Shown here: positions 46,651 to 54,727 of the stretch, in pieces
How the letters are laid out: each line of letters begins with the position of its first letter
How positions within the stretch are numbered: the first letter of the stretch is position 1
Assembly: GCF_022229005.1 (NCBI RefSeq)
Contig: NZ_JAKKFD010000011.1
Coordinates: forward strand, 62,001 to 126,000
Length of the DNA stretch: 64,000 nucleotides
Source of the DNA: Micromonospora trifolii
Lineage (GTDB): Bacteria; Actinomycetota; Actinomycetes; Mycobacteriales; Micromonosporaceae
Reading direction: 5' to 3'
Made by a program: the position numbers and the translations under genes
Notes under the pieces: model-generated
Told to the model about the DNA's origin: nothing
Seen by the model: only the letters and a program-made list of their open reading frames with translations
The model's database searches: none

Positions 46651-47214
46651 ATGAACACGATCTTCCGTAAGAGCATGCTGTCTGTTGCTGGTCTCGCGTT
46701 CGCCGGTGGCGTGTTCGCCGGCCCGATCGCCGCCCACGCCGCCACCCCGGCCGATGGCAAGCCCGTCGCCGCCGCCGTGCAGCAGTCGGCGCCGAAGCCG
46801 CAGGGCGACCAGTCCCACATCACCCTCACCGACGAGCAGACCGCCAACGTGAAGGCGATCATCGCCGCCACGAAGAAGGCCGGCCTGCCCGAGCGGGCCG
46901 CGGTCATCTCGATCGCGACCAGCCTGCAGGAGTCGAAGCTGGAGAACCTCGGCCACCTGGGCGACGCCAACGACCACGACTCGCTGGGCCTGTTCCAACA
47001 GCGCCCGACCAGTGGTTGGGGCACCCCGGAGCAGATCACCAACCCCGAGTACTCCACCACCGCGTTCCTCAAGGGCCTCAAGCAGGTCGACGGCTGGCAG
47101 GACATGCCCCTGACCGACGCCGCGCAGACCGTGCAGGTCTCGGCGTACCCGGACGCCTACGCCCAGTGGGAGCAGCAGGCCACCGACCTGGTCGCCCAGC
47201 ACTGGAACAGCTGA
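46651..47214 (+). CDS. secreted lysozyme-like peptidoglycan-acting protein, copy 2
   Basis: 187 residues, differing from copy 1 (37721) at only three positions: Phe5 instead of Leu, and QS instead of SA near residue 46. Signal peptide, QESKL, GLFQQRP and the C-terminal WEQQATDLV are identical. Silent differences are few, so the duplication is recent or maintained by gene conversion. Confidence 0.75.
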   Translation: MNTIFRKSMLSVAGLAFAGGVFAGPIAAHAATPADGKPVAAAVQQSAPKPQGDQSHITLTDEQTANVKAIIAATKKAGLPERAAVISIATSLQESKLENLGHLGDANDHDSLGLFQQRPTSGWGTPEQITNPEYSTTAFLKGLKQVDGWQDMPLTDAAQTVQVSAYPDAYAQWEQQATDLVAQHWNS

Positions 47215-47255
47215 CCCGCACCACCCGCACGGACAAGACCACAGCACGACACCGA

Positions 47256-47295
47256 CCGCTGGCCGGCACCCCCAACCCGGGGTGCCGGCCAGCGG
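47256..47295 (+). terminator. terminator of lysozyme-like copy 2
   Basis: Perfect 17-bp stem (47256-47272 with 47279-47295), the same hairpin as at 38316. Confidence 0.85.
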
Positions 47296-47419
47296 CCTTT
47301 CCGTCTGCGTGCGGCAGGTGCTGGCCACTGGTTGCGGATGCCGCGCCGCTGGGTGTCCGCCGGAAGCGAATGCCGCGCAGCCGGCAGCGGATGCCGCGGT
47401 CGGGTCGGTGGCTGCCAGC

Positions 47420-47468
47420 AGATCTTGGACAGTTTCCGTTCCGCGCTAACGGAAACTGTCCAAGATCT
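47420..47468. repeat. 21-bp perfect inverted repeat, copy 2
   Basis: Arms 47420-47440 and 47448-47468, loop of seven, same arm sequence as 38472-38524. Confidence 0.85.
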
Positions 47469-47638
47469 CGCGGGGCATGGCTGATTCGCGGCGCGATGGC
47501 GGGTGTCCTGGCCGTGAGGCGACCGGCGGTGTGGCGATGGGCCTGACGGCACCCGGCCCGGCGGGGGCGGGGGAACAACGTGGGGTGCGGGCTGGTTGTG
47601 GAGGGTGTCGGTGTGACTCAGTGTCCCCGGGCCTCACC

Positions 47639-47754
47639 TAATATCGCCTTCGCGGAATACCGTTCGGCTGGAGCCGCGTCGTGCCACTCGCCGAGAGGCG
47701 ACCTGCACACCGACACCAGCGCCGCCCCCGGCCCACCGGCCGGGGGCGGCGCTG
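47639..47754 (+). promoter_or_regulatory. structured leader RNA with perfect 17-bp hairpin ahead of the Sec-FDH operon
   Basis: TAATAT at 47639-47644 may be a -10 box. From about 47650 the RNA can fold into CGCGG/CCGCG, then an extended hairpin at 47678-47714 capped by a GAGA tetraloop (TCGCC-GAGA-GGCGA, 47688-47701). A perfect 17-bp stem follows (47717-47733 with 47738-47754). It matches no riboswitch class I recognise. Attenuation is possible. Confidence 0.4.
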
Positions 47755-47831
47755 TCTGCATCCCCGGTTCGCGAACGTGCCTCACTTGACCTATGTTCAG
47801 GGGGTCGCTCGCGTGGGAGGGGGTGTCGGGG

Positions 47832-50800
47832 TTGGGTCTACGGACCTTTATCGAGGGTTGGCCGGTCTACCGCCAGCTCACCGGCACGGACCCGCTGGGC
47901 CGGGGCGCCGCGGCGAAGTCCGACGGGTCCCGCGCGCTCACTGCCCGTACCGAGGACGCCGACAGCGTCGCCCGTTCGGTCTGCCCGTACTGCGCTGTGG
48001 GTTGTGGTCAGCGGGTGTTCGTTAAGGACGGGCAGGTCAGTCAGATCGAGGGTGATCCGGACAGCCCGATCTCGCGGGGTCGGCTCTGCCCGAAGGGTTC
48101 GGCCAGCAAGAGTCTGGTGACCAGTCCGCTGCGGCAGACCACTGTCCGCTATCGCCGGCCGTACTCGACGCAGTGGGAGGATCTGGAGCTCGACACCGCG
48201 CTCGACATGATCGCCGACCGGATCCTCGCCGCCCGCGAGCAGACCTGGGAGGACGTCGACACGCAGGGCCGGCCGCTCAACCGGACGCTGGGCATCTCCA
48301 GCCTGGGCGGGGCGACGCTGGACAACGAGGAGAACTACCTCATCAAGAAGTTGTTCACGGCGATGGGGGCGCTCCAGATCGAGAACCAGGCCCGTATTTG
48401 ACACTCCGCCACCGTCCCCGGTCTGGGGGCCAGCTTCGGTCGTGGCGGTGCGACGGATTTCCAGCAGGACATCGCCAACGCTGACGTGATCGTCATCCAG
48501 GGTTCGAACATGGCTGAGGCGCACCCGGTGGGTTTCCAGTGGGTGATGGAGGCCAAGCGTCGGGGGGCGAAGGTCTTCCACGTCGACCCGCGGTTCACGC
48601 GGACGAGTGCTGTCGCGGACGAGTACCTGCCGATCCGGGCGGGCACGGACATCGCGTTGCTCGGTGGCGTGGTGCGCTACATCCTGGACAACGAGTTGGA
48701 CTTCCGGGAGTACGTGCTCTCGTACACCAACGCGGCGACGATCGTCAGCGAGGAGTTCAGCGACACCGAGGACGGCGACGGTTTCTTCTCCGGCTTCGAC
48801 CCGGAGACCGGCACCTACGTGCAGGACAGCTGGCAGTACGAGGGGCACGAGGATTCTTCGGGCAGTGGTCACACCGCCCAGGAGCGGGACAGCGCCGCGG
48901 GGTTGACCCACGAGTCGCACGGCGCGCCGGTGGGCGGGCAGACCCGGCGCGACGAGACGTTGCAGCATCCGCGCTGCGTCTACCAGATCCTCAAGCGACA
49001 CTTCGCCCGCTACACCCCGGAGATGGTGGAGCGGGTCTGCGGGATTTCGCAGGCGCAGTTCCTGGAGTTGGCGCGGGCGTGGACGGCGAACTCCGGTCGG
49101 GACCGCACCGGCATGCTGATCTACTCCGTCGGGTGGACGCAGCACAGCGTGGGTGTGCAGTACATCCGTACCGGCGCGATCATTCAGCTGTTGCTGGGCA
49201 ACATGGGTCGCCCGGGTGGTGGGGTGATGGCGCTTCGCGGCCACGCCAGCATCCAGGGCTCGACCGACATCCCGACGCTGTTCAACCTGTTGCCCGGCTA
49301 TCTGCCGATGCCGCACCACGCCGAGCACCCGAGCTTCGACGAGTGGGTGGACAGCATCCGCCACCCGGGGCAGAAGGGGTTCTGGGGTAACGCGCGGTCG
49401 TTCGCCGCCAGCCTGCTCAAGGCGTACTGGGGTGACGCGGCGACGCCGGAGAACGACTTCTGCTACGGCTATCTGCCCCGGCTGACCGGTGATCACGGCA
49501 CGTACCAGCAGGTGCTCAACATGATCGACGGGAAGATCAAGGGGTACTTCCTGCTCGGGCAGAACCCGGCGGTCGGCTCCGCGCACGGTCGCGCGCAGCG
49601 TCTGGGGATGGCCAACCTCGACTGGTTGGTGGTCCGGGACCTGTTCATGATCGAGAGCGCGACGTTCTGGCAGAACGGCCCGGAGGTCGCCACCGGGGAG
49701 ATCGTGCCGGAGGAGTGCCGCACGGAGGTGTTCTTCCTGCCCGCCGCGTCACACGTGGAGAAGGAGGGCACGTTCACCCAGACGCAGCGGCTGTTGCAGT
49801 GGCGGGAGAAGGCCGTCGAGCCGCCGGGCGACGCCCGCTCCGAGCTGTGGTTCTTCTATCACCTGGGCCGCAAACTGCGGGAGAAGCTGGCCGACTCGAC
49901 GCTGCCGCGCGACCGGGCGCTGCTCGACCTCACCTGGGACTACCCCACACACGGTCCGCACGCGGAGCCGAGCGCCGAGGCGGTGCTGCGCGAGATCAAC
50001 GGGTACGACGTGGCGACCGGCCGCCCGCTGTCCGGTTTCGCCGAGGCCCGCGCGGACGGCTCCACGGCGATCGGTTGTTGGATCTACAGCGGCGTGTACG
50101 CGGACGGGGTGAACCAGGCGGCCCGGCGCAAGTCCCGGCACGAGCAGGACTGGGTGGCCGCCGAGTGGGGTTGGGCGTGGCCGGCGAACCGGCGCATCCT
50201 CTACAACCGTGCGTCCGCCGACCCGGACGGCAACCCGTGGAGTGAGCGCAAACGCTACGTCTGGTGGGACGCTGAGAAGGCCGAGTGGACCGGCTACGAC
50301 GTGCCGGACTTCGAGAAGACCAAGCCTCCGTCGTACCGGCCGCCAGTCGGCGCGTCCGGGCCGGAGGGCATCGCGGGCGACGACCCGTTCGTCATGCAGG
50401 GCGACGGCAAGGGCTGGCTGTACGCGCCCAGCGGTGTCCTGGACGGGCCGCTGCCGACGCACTACGAGCCGGTGGAGTCGCCGGTGCGTAACCCGCTCTA
50501 CGGTCAGCAGGCCAACCCGACCCGCAAGATGTACGCACACCCGGTGAACTCGGTAAACCCGAGCCCGCCGCAGGAGCACGCCCAGGTGTTCCCGTACGTG
50601 TTCACTGTCAGCCGGCTCACCGAGCACCACACCGCCGGCGCGATGAGCCGGACCGTGTCACCGCTGGCGGAGTTGCAACCGGAGATGTTCGTCGAGGTGT
50701 CCCCGGCCCTGGCCGGCGAGGTCGGGCTGACGCATCTGGGCTGGGCGCACCTGGTCAGCGGCCGGGCGGTGATCGAGGCGAAGGTGCTGGTGACCGACCG

Positions 50801-51104
50801 GCTCACCCCGCTGCGGGTGGACGGTCGGATCATCCACCAGGTGTGGTTGCCGTACCACTTCGGTTTCGAGGGGCTGGTCACCGGTGACTCGGCCAACGAT
50901 CTGTTCGGCATCAGCCTGGACCCGAACGTGCTGATCCAGGAGAGCAAGGTCGGCACCTGTGACGTGCGGCCGGGCCGCCGTCCCACCGGCCCGGCGTTGC
51001 TCGACCTGGTGGCCGACTACCAGCGGCGCGCAGGAATCGTTCCGGGCCAGCACGCCCCGGCCGTCACCACCGACAATGAGGGGAAGGAACACGGTGCTTC
51101 CTGA
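47832..51104 (+). CDS. fdh: formate dehydrogenase alpha subunit, selenoprotein (UGA at 48399-48401 read as Sec)
   Basis: A 1090-residue molybdo/tungsto-bis-MGD enzyme oxidising formate to CO2. An N-terminal [4Fe-4S] motif (CPYCAVGCGQ...LCPKGSAS) is followed by IENQARI-Sec-HSATVPGLG. The in-frame TGA at codon 190 stands where other enzymes have Sec or Cys, and the frame resumes perfectly for 901 more codons. The C-terminal molydopterin dinucleotide domain is present (PFVFTVSRLTEHHTAGAMSR type, ending with VGTCDVRPGRRP). I place the start at the TTG at 47832 (GLRTFIEGWPVYRQL) after GGGAGGGGG; ATG 47793 and GTG 47823 are alternatives. No twin-arginine signal is present, so it is likely cytoplasmic-facing. 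Confidence 0.93.
48414..48430 (+). promoter_or_regulatory. bacterial SECIS-like hairpin
   Basis: A six-pair stem (48414-48419 with 48425-48430, one T-G wobble) capped by GGTCT begins 12 bases after the Sec UGA. The GGTCT loop is separated from the UGA by exactly 18 bases, the same register and loop as I recall for the SelB-binding element of E. coli fdhF. Confidence 0.75.
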
Positions 51105-52062
51105 CCCGAACAGCCTGTACGGTCCGCTGGACCCGGCACCCGACGCCGGCTACGAGAACGCGCCGCCGAGGATGGGGTTCTTCACCGACACCAGCGTCTG
51201 CATCGGCTGCAAGGCCTGTGAGGTCGCCTGCAAGGAGTGGAACGGCGTTCCGGAGAGCGGCCTGGACCTGCTCGGCATGTCGTACGACAACACCGGCGCG
51301 TTGACCGCGAACTCGTGGCGGCACGTCGCGTTCATCGAGCAGCCCCGCCCGGCCGGGCATGGCGCCGTACCGGCGGACGTCCTCGGCGCGCCGGTCGACG
51401 CCGGCCCGGCCCGGCCGGTCGACGCCGGACCGCAGTTCCTCGGGATGCCGGGGGGCCAACCGCCGGGCCGGGGCACGGGCGTCGAGGAGCGTACGGATTT
51501 CCGCTGGCTGATGATGTCGGACGTCTGCAAGCACTGCACCCATGCGGCCTGCCTGGACGTCTGCCCGACGGGTTCGTTGTTCCGCACCGAGTTCGGCACA
51601 GTTGTCGTGCAGGAGGACATCTGCAACGGGTGCGGGTACTGCATCTCGGCGTGTCCGTACGGGGTGATCGATCAGCGTAAGGACGACGGTCGGGCGTGGA
51701 AGTGCACGCTGTGCTACGACCGGTTGGGCGCGGGGATGACTCCGGCGTGTGCGCAGGCGTGCCCGACCGAGTCGATCCAGTACGGGCCCCTCGACGAGCT
51801 GCGCGAGCGCGCCGCCGCCCGGGTGGCGACGCTGCACGACCGGGGGGTCCCCGAGGCCCGCCTGTACGGGCACGACCCGAACGACGGCGTCGGCGGCGAC
51901 GGGGCGTTCTTCCTGCTCCTGGACGAGCCGGAGGTGTACGGGCTGCCACCGGACCCGATCGTGACCACTCGCGACCTGCCGAAGATGTGGAAGCGCGCCG
52001 GCCTCGCCGCTCTCGCCATGGCGGCGGCGACCGTCGCCGCGTTCGTCGGAGGTTCCTCATGA
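51094..52062 (+). CDS. formate dehydrogenase beta subunit, four-cluster ferredoxin protein
   Basis: The 322-residue protein carries the electrons. It has four Cys motifs for [4Fe-4S] clusters: CIGCKACEVAC, CKHCTHAACLDVCP, CNGCGYCISACP and CTLCYDRLGAGMTPACAQACP. A C-terminal hydrophobic helix (AGLAALAMAAATVAAFVGG) anchors it, as in HybA/FdnH-type subunits. The GTG at 51094 overlaps the alpha stop by 11 bases. There is a ~35-residue Pro/Gly-rich insert before the second motif. Confidence 0.92.
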   Translation: MLPDPNSLYGPLDPAPDAGYENAPPRMGFFTDTSVCIGCKACEVACKEWNGVPESGLDLLGMSYDNTGALTANSWRHVAFIEQPRPAGHGAVPADVLGAPVDAGPARPVDAGPQFLGMPGGQPPGRGTGVEERTDFRWLMMSDVCKHCTHAACLDVCPTGSLFRTEFGTVVVQEDICNGCGYCISACPYGVIDQRKDDGRAWKCTLCYDRLGAGMTPACAQACPTESIQYGPLDELRERAAARVATLHDRGVPEARLYGHDPNDGVGGDGAFFLLLDEPEVYGLPPDPIVTTRDLPKMWKRAGLAALAMAAATVAAFVGGSS

Positions 52063-53288
52063 CCCCACCGGGCCCCGTGGGCGACCGGTTCCGCCGTTTC
52101 CGGGAGCGGCTCGCCGCCGAGGGCGGCGACCAGCCCCAGGTGAGCGACGAGCGGCCCGACACCGCGACCGGCGCGGCGCTTGCGAGCAGGGCAGAGGCCA
52201 CGAGCGGTGGCGACCACCCGAACGACAGGGGCAGGGCCGGCGGCAACGGGGTCGCCAGCAGCCGCCGGAGCGCCGGCCGCAGGGGCAGGCGGCGCGGTGG
52301 CGGCGAGGAACTGCGCGTGCCGGAGGCCGAGTTCACGTCCTACTACGGCCGACCCGTTCTGAAGGGGCCGGTCTGGAAGTGGGACATCGCCGCGTACCTG
52401 TTCACCGGAGGGTTGGCCGCCGGATCGTCGCTGCTCGCCGCGGGCGGGCAGCTCACCGGGCGGCCCGCGCTGCGGCGCGCCGGTCGGGTCACCGCGTTGG
52501 CCGCCGTCAGCGCCAGCGCCGTCTTCCTGGTCAAGGACCTGGGCCGGCCGGCGCGGTTCCACCACATGCTGCGGGTGGCGAAGCTGACCTCGCCGATGTC
52601 GGTGGGTACCTGGATCCTCACCGCGTACGGGCCGGCGGCGGGCGTCGCCGCGATCGCCGAGGCGGCCGGTGTGCTGCCCCGGCACGGTCTGCTCGGGCTG
52701 GCCGGCCGGGCGTTGCCGCCGATCGGGCACGCCGCTGGGCTGCTCGCCGCCGGCACCGCGCCGGCGCTGGCCACGTACACCGGGGTGTTGCTGGCCGACA
52801 CGGCGGTGCCGTCCTGGCATGAGGCGTACCCCGAGCTGCCGGTGATCTTCGCGGGCAGCGCGCTGGCCAGCGGCGCCGGTGTGGGTCTGCTCGCCGCGCC
52901 GCCGGCCCAGGCCGGGCCGGCCCGCCGGATGGCGGTGGCCGGCGCGGCGCTGGAGCTGTACGGCGCGCATCGGGTGGAGACCCGCCTCGGCCTGCTCAGT
53001 GAGCCCTACCGGTTGGGTCGGCCGGGTCGGATGCTGCGCGCCGGGCGGCTGCTGACCGTCGGCGGGGTGGCGGGTGCGCTGCTGGGCCGGCGCAGCCGGG
53101 TGGTCGGGGCGCTCTCGGGGACCGCGCTGCTGGCCGCGTCGGTGCTGACCCGGTTCGGCATCTTCTACGGCGGCGTCGCCTCGGCCCGCGACCCCCGCTA
53201 CACGGTGGTGCCGCAGCGCGAACGGGTCGATGCGCGGCGAATCGGCATGGATCTTCCATCTGATCGGGCGGTCCCGCCCGCGGTGTGA
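52059..53288 (+). CDS. nrfD: NrfD/PsrC-type membrane subunit of formate dehydrogenase
   Basis: The 409-residue protein has a ~90-residue Arg/Gly-rich cytoplasmic lead with no haem-binding motif and then about eight helices (WKWDIAAYLFTGGLAAGSSLLAAG onward). It is the quinone-reducing NrfD/PsrC type rather than a cytochrome b FdnI. It overlaps the beta stop by four bases (ATGA). It should pass formate electrons to the menaquinone pool. Confidence 0.88.
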   Translation: MTPPGPVGDRFRRFRERLAAEGGDQPQVSDERPDTATGAALASRAEATSGGDHPNDRGRAGGNGVASSRRSAGRRGRRRGGGEELRVPEAEFTSYYGRPVLKGPVWKWDIAAYLFTGGLAAGSSLLAAGGQLTGRPALRRAGRVTALAAVSASAVFLVKDLGRPARFHHMLRVAKLTSPMSVGTWILTAYGPAAGVAAIAEAAGVLPRHGLLGLAGRALPPIGHAAGLLAAGTAPALATYTGVLLADTAVPSWHEAYPELPVIFAGSALASGAGVGLLAAPPAQAGPARRMAVAGAALELYGAHRVETRLGLLSEPYRLGRPGRMLRAGRLLTVGGVAGALLGRRSRVVGALSGTALLAASVLTRFGIFYGGVASARDPRYTVVPQRERVDARRIGMDLPSDRAVPPAV

Positions 53289-53301
53289 TCGAATGTCCGG
53301 T

Positions 53302-53397
53302 GGAGGCGTTCAGGCGGCTGGTGCCCCTCCCGGTCTTCAAAACCGGAGTGGTCCGGGACCCGGGCCAGGCGGGTTCGATTCCCGTCCGTCTCCGCCA
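53302..53397 (+). tRNA. selC: tRNA-Sec (anticodon UCA)
   Basis: The 96-base gene includes an encoded CCA. Anticodon TCA is at 53337-53339 in a CTTCAAA loop on a 5-bp stem. A 6-bp long variable arm, a TTCGATT T-loop and an eight-base acceptor with discriminator G, typical of Sec, are present. The eighth acceptor pair (T8-C85) is a mismatch and the D stem is weak. It lies 13 bases after the membrane subunit stop and 20 bases before selA. Confidence 0.92.
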
Positions 53398-53417
53398 CAC
53401 CGCTTGCAGGAGATGAC

Positions 53418-54725
53418 GTGATGGGCGACGGCCCGGTGGACCCGCGACGTCGGGTGCCCCGTACGGACACGCTGCTCGCCGACCCGGTGCTGGCCGCCGC
53501 CACCGCGACCCTCGGCCGGGAGCAGGTCAAGGCGATCGTCTCCCACGCCCAGGGCCGCGCCCGCCGCGGTGAGCTCAACCCCGACGAGGTACGCGACGCG
53601 GCGGTCGCCGCGTTGCCCACCCCCGGCCCCCGGGTGGTGCTCAACGCCACCGGTGTCGTGCTGCACACCAACCTGGGTCGGGCGCCGCTGTCGCCAGCCG
53701 CTGTCGCCGCTGTGGTGGCCGCCGCCGGGCACACCGACGTCGAGTTGGACCTGGCCACCGGCCGGCGGGCCCGACGCGGCCGGGGCGCGCTCGACGCGCT
53801 GAGGGCCGCCGTGCCCGACGCAGGCGCCGTGCACGTCGTCAACAACGGGGCCGCCGCGCTGGTGCTGGCCGCCACCGCGTTGGCCGCCGGCCGGGAGATC
53901 GTGGTCAGCCGGGGCGAACTCGTCGAGATCGGCGACGGTTTCCGCCTGCCCGACCTGCTGGAGAGCACCGGCGCGCGGCTGCGCGAGGTGGGCACCACCA
54001 ACCGCACCACCCTCGCGGACTACGCCGCCGCTCTCGGCCCGCAGACCGGCTTCGTGCTCAAGGTGCACCCGTCGAACTTCCGGGTCACCGGCTTCACCTC
54101 CGCCGTCGGCGTACGGCAACTGGCCACGCTCGGGGTGCCGGTCGTCGCGGACATCGGCTCCGGGCTGCTCGGCGCGGACCCGCTGCTGCCCGACGAACCG
54201 GACGCCGCCAGCACCCTGCGCGCCGGCGCCGCGCTGGTCACCGCCAGCGGCGACAAGCTGCTCGGTGGGCCGCAGGCGGGGCTGCTGCTCGGTGACGTCG
54301 AGGTGATCGACCGGTTGCGTCGCCACCCACTGGCCCGGGCGCTGCGGGTGGACAAGCTCACCCTGGCCGCGCTGGGCGCCACCCTGCACCAACCGGACAC
54401 CCCGACCCGGGTGGCGCTGCACGCCGACCCGGGTGCCCTGCGAGAACGGGTGGAGCGGCTGCGCGACCGGCTCGGCGTGGACGGCCGCAAGGCGGAGGTG
54501 GTGCCGGCCGTCGCGGTGGTCGGCGGGGGCGGCGCCCCCGGGGTGGAGCTGGGCTCGTGGGCGTTGAGCCTGCCCGAGCGGTACGCGGCGCCGCTGCGCG
54601 TCGGAGACCCGCCGGTCCTGGGTCGGGTGGTGCGCGGACGGCTCCTGCTCGACCTGCGCTGTGTGCCCGCCGCCGCCGACGAGGCCATCCGCGCGGCCGT
54701 GCTGCGCGTACCCGGGGACGACTGA
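53418..54725 (+). CDS. selA: L-seryl-tRNA(Sec) selenium transferase SelA
   Basis: The ~435-residue PLP enzyme converts Ser-tRNA(Sec) to Sec-tRNA(Sec). Landmarks are VVLNATGVVLHTNLGRAPL, VVNNGAAALVLA and the PLP lysine in SGDKLLGGPQAGLLLG (Lys at about residue 279). Start is GTG 53418 or ATG 53421. It follows selC by 20 bases and is two bases from selB. Confidence 0.95.
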   Translation: MMGDGPVDPRRRVPRTDTLLADPVLAAATATLGREQVKAIVSHAQGRARRGELNPDEVRDAAVAALPTPGPRVVLNATGVVLHTNLGRAPLSPAAVAAVVAAAGHTDVELDLATGRRARRGRGALDALRAAVPDAGAVHVVNNGAAALVLAATALAAGREIVVSRGELVEIGDGFRLPDLLESTGARLREVGTTNRTTLADYAAALGPQTGFVLKVHPSNFRVTGFTSAVGVRQLATLGVPVVADIGSGLLGADPLLPDEPDAASTLRAGAALVTASGDKLLGGPQAGLLLGDVEVIDRLRRHPLARALRVDKLTLAALGATLHQPDTPTRVALHADPGALRERVERLRDRLGVDGRKAEVVPAVAVVGGGGAPGVELGSWALSLPERYAAPLRVGDPPVLGRVVRGRLLLDLRCVPAAADEAIRAAVLRVPGDD

Positions 54726-54727
54726 GC

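Larger units (their letters stand above)
47215..47831. other. 617-bp region: terminator, inverted repeat and structured leader of the formate dehydrogenase operon
   Basis: No gene is supported. It contains the terminator of copy 2 (47256-47295), a 21-bp inverted repeat, a possible promoter (TAATAT at 47639-47644), a structured RNA segment and a 17-bp hairpin before the FDH alpha start. Confidence 0.7.

Noticed and set aside
47580..47789. Small protein in the leader before the FDH gene
   Set aside because: No ribosome site and low-complexity composition; the segment is better explained by RNA structure.
48396..48404. TGA inside the FDH gene as a nonsense mutation or pseudogene split
   Set aside because: The reading frame continues for 901 codons with family-typical sequence, and selABC plus a SECIS-like hairpin are present.
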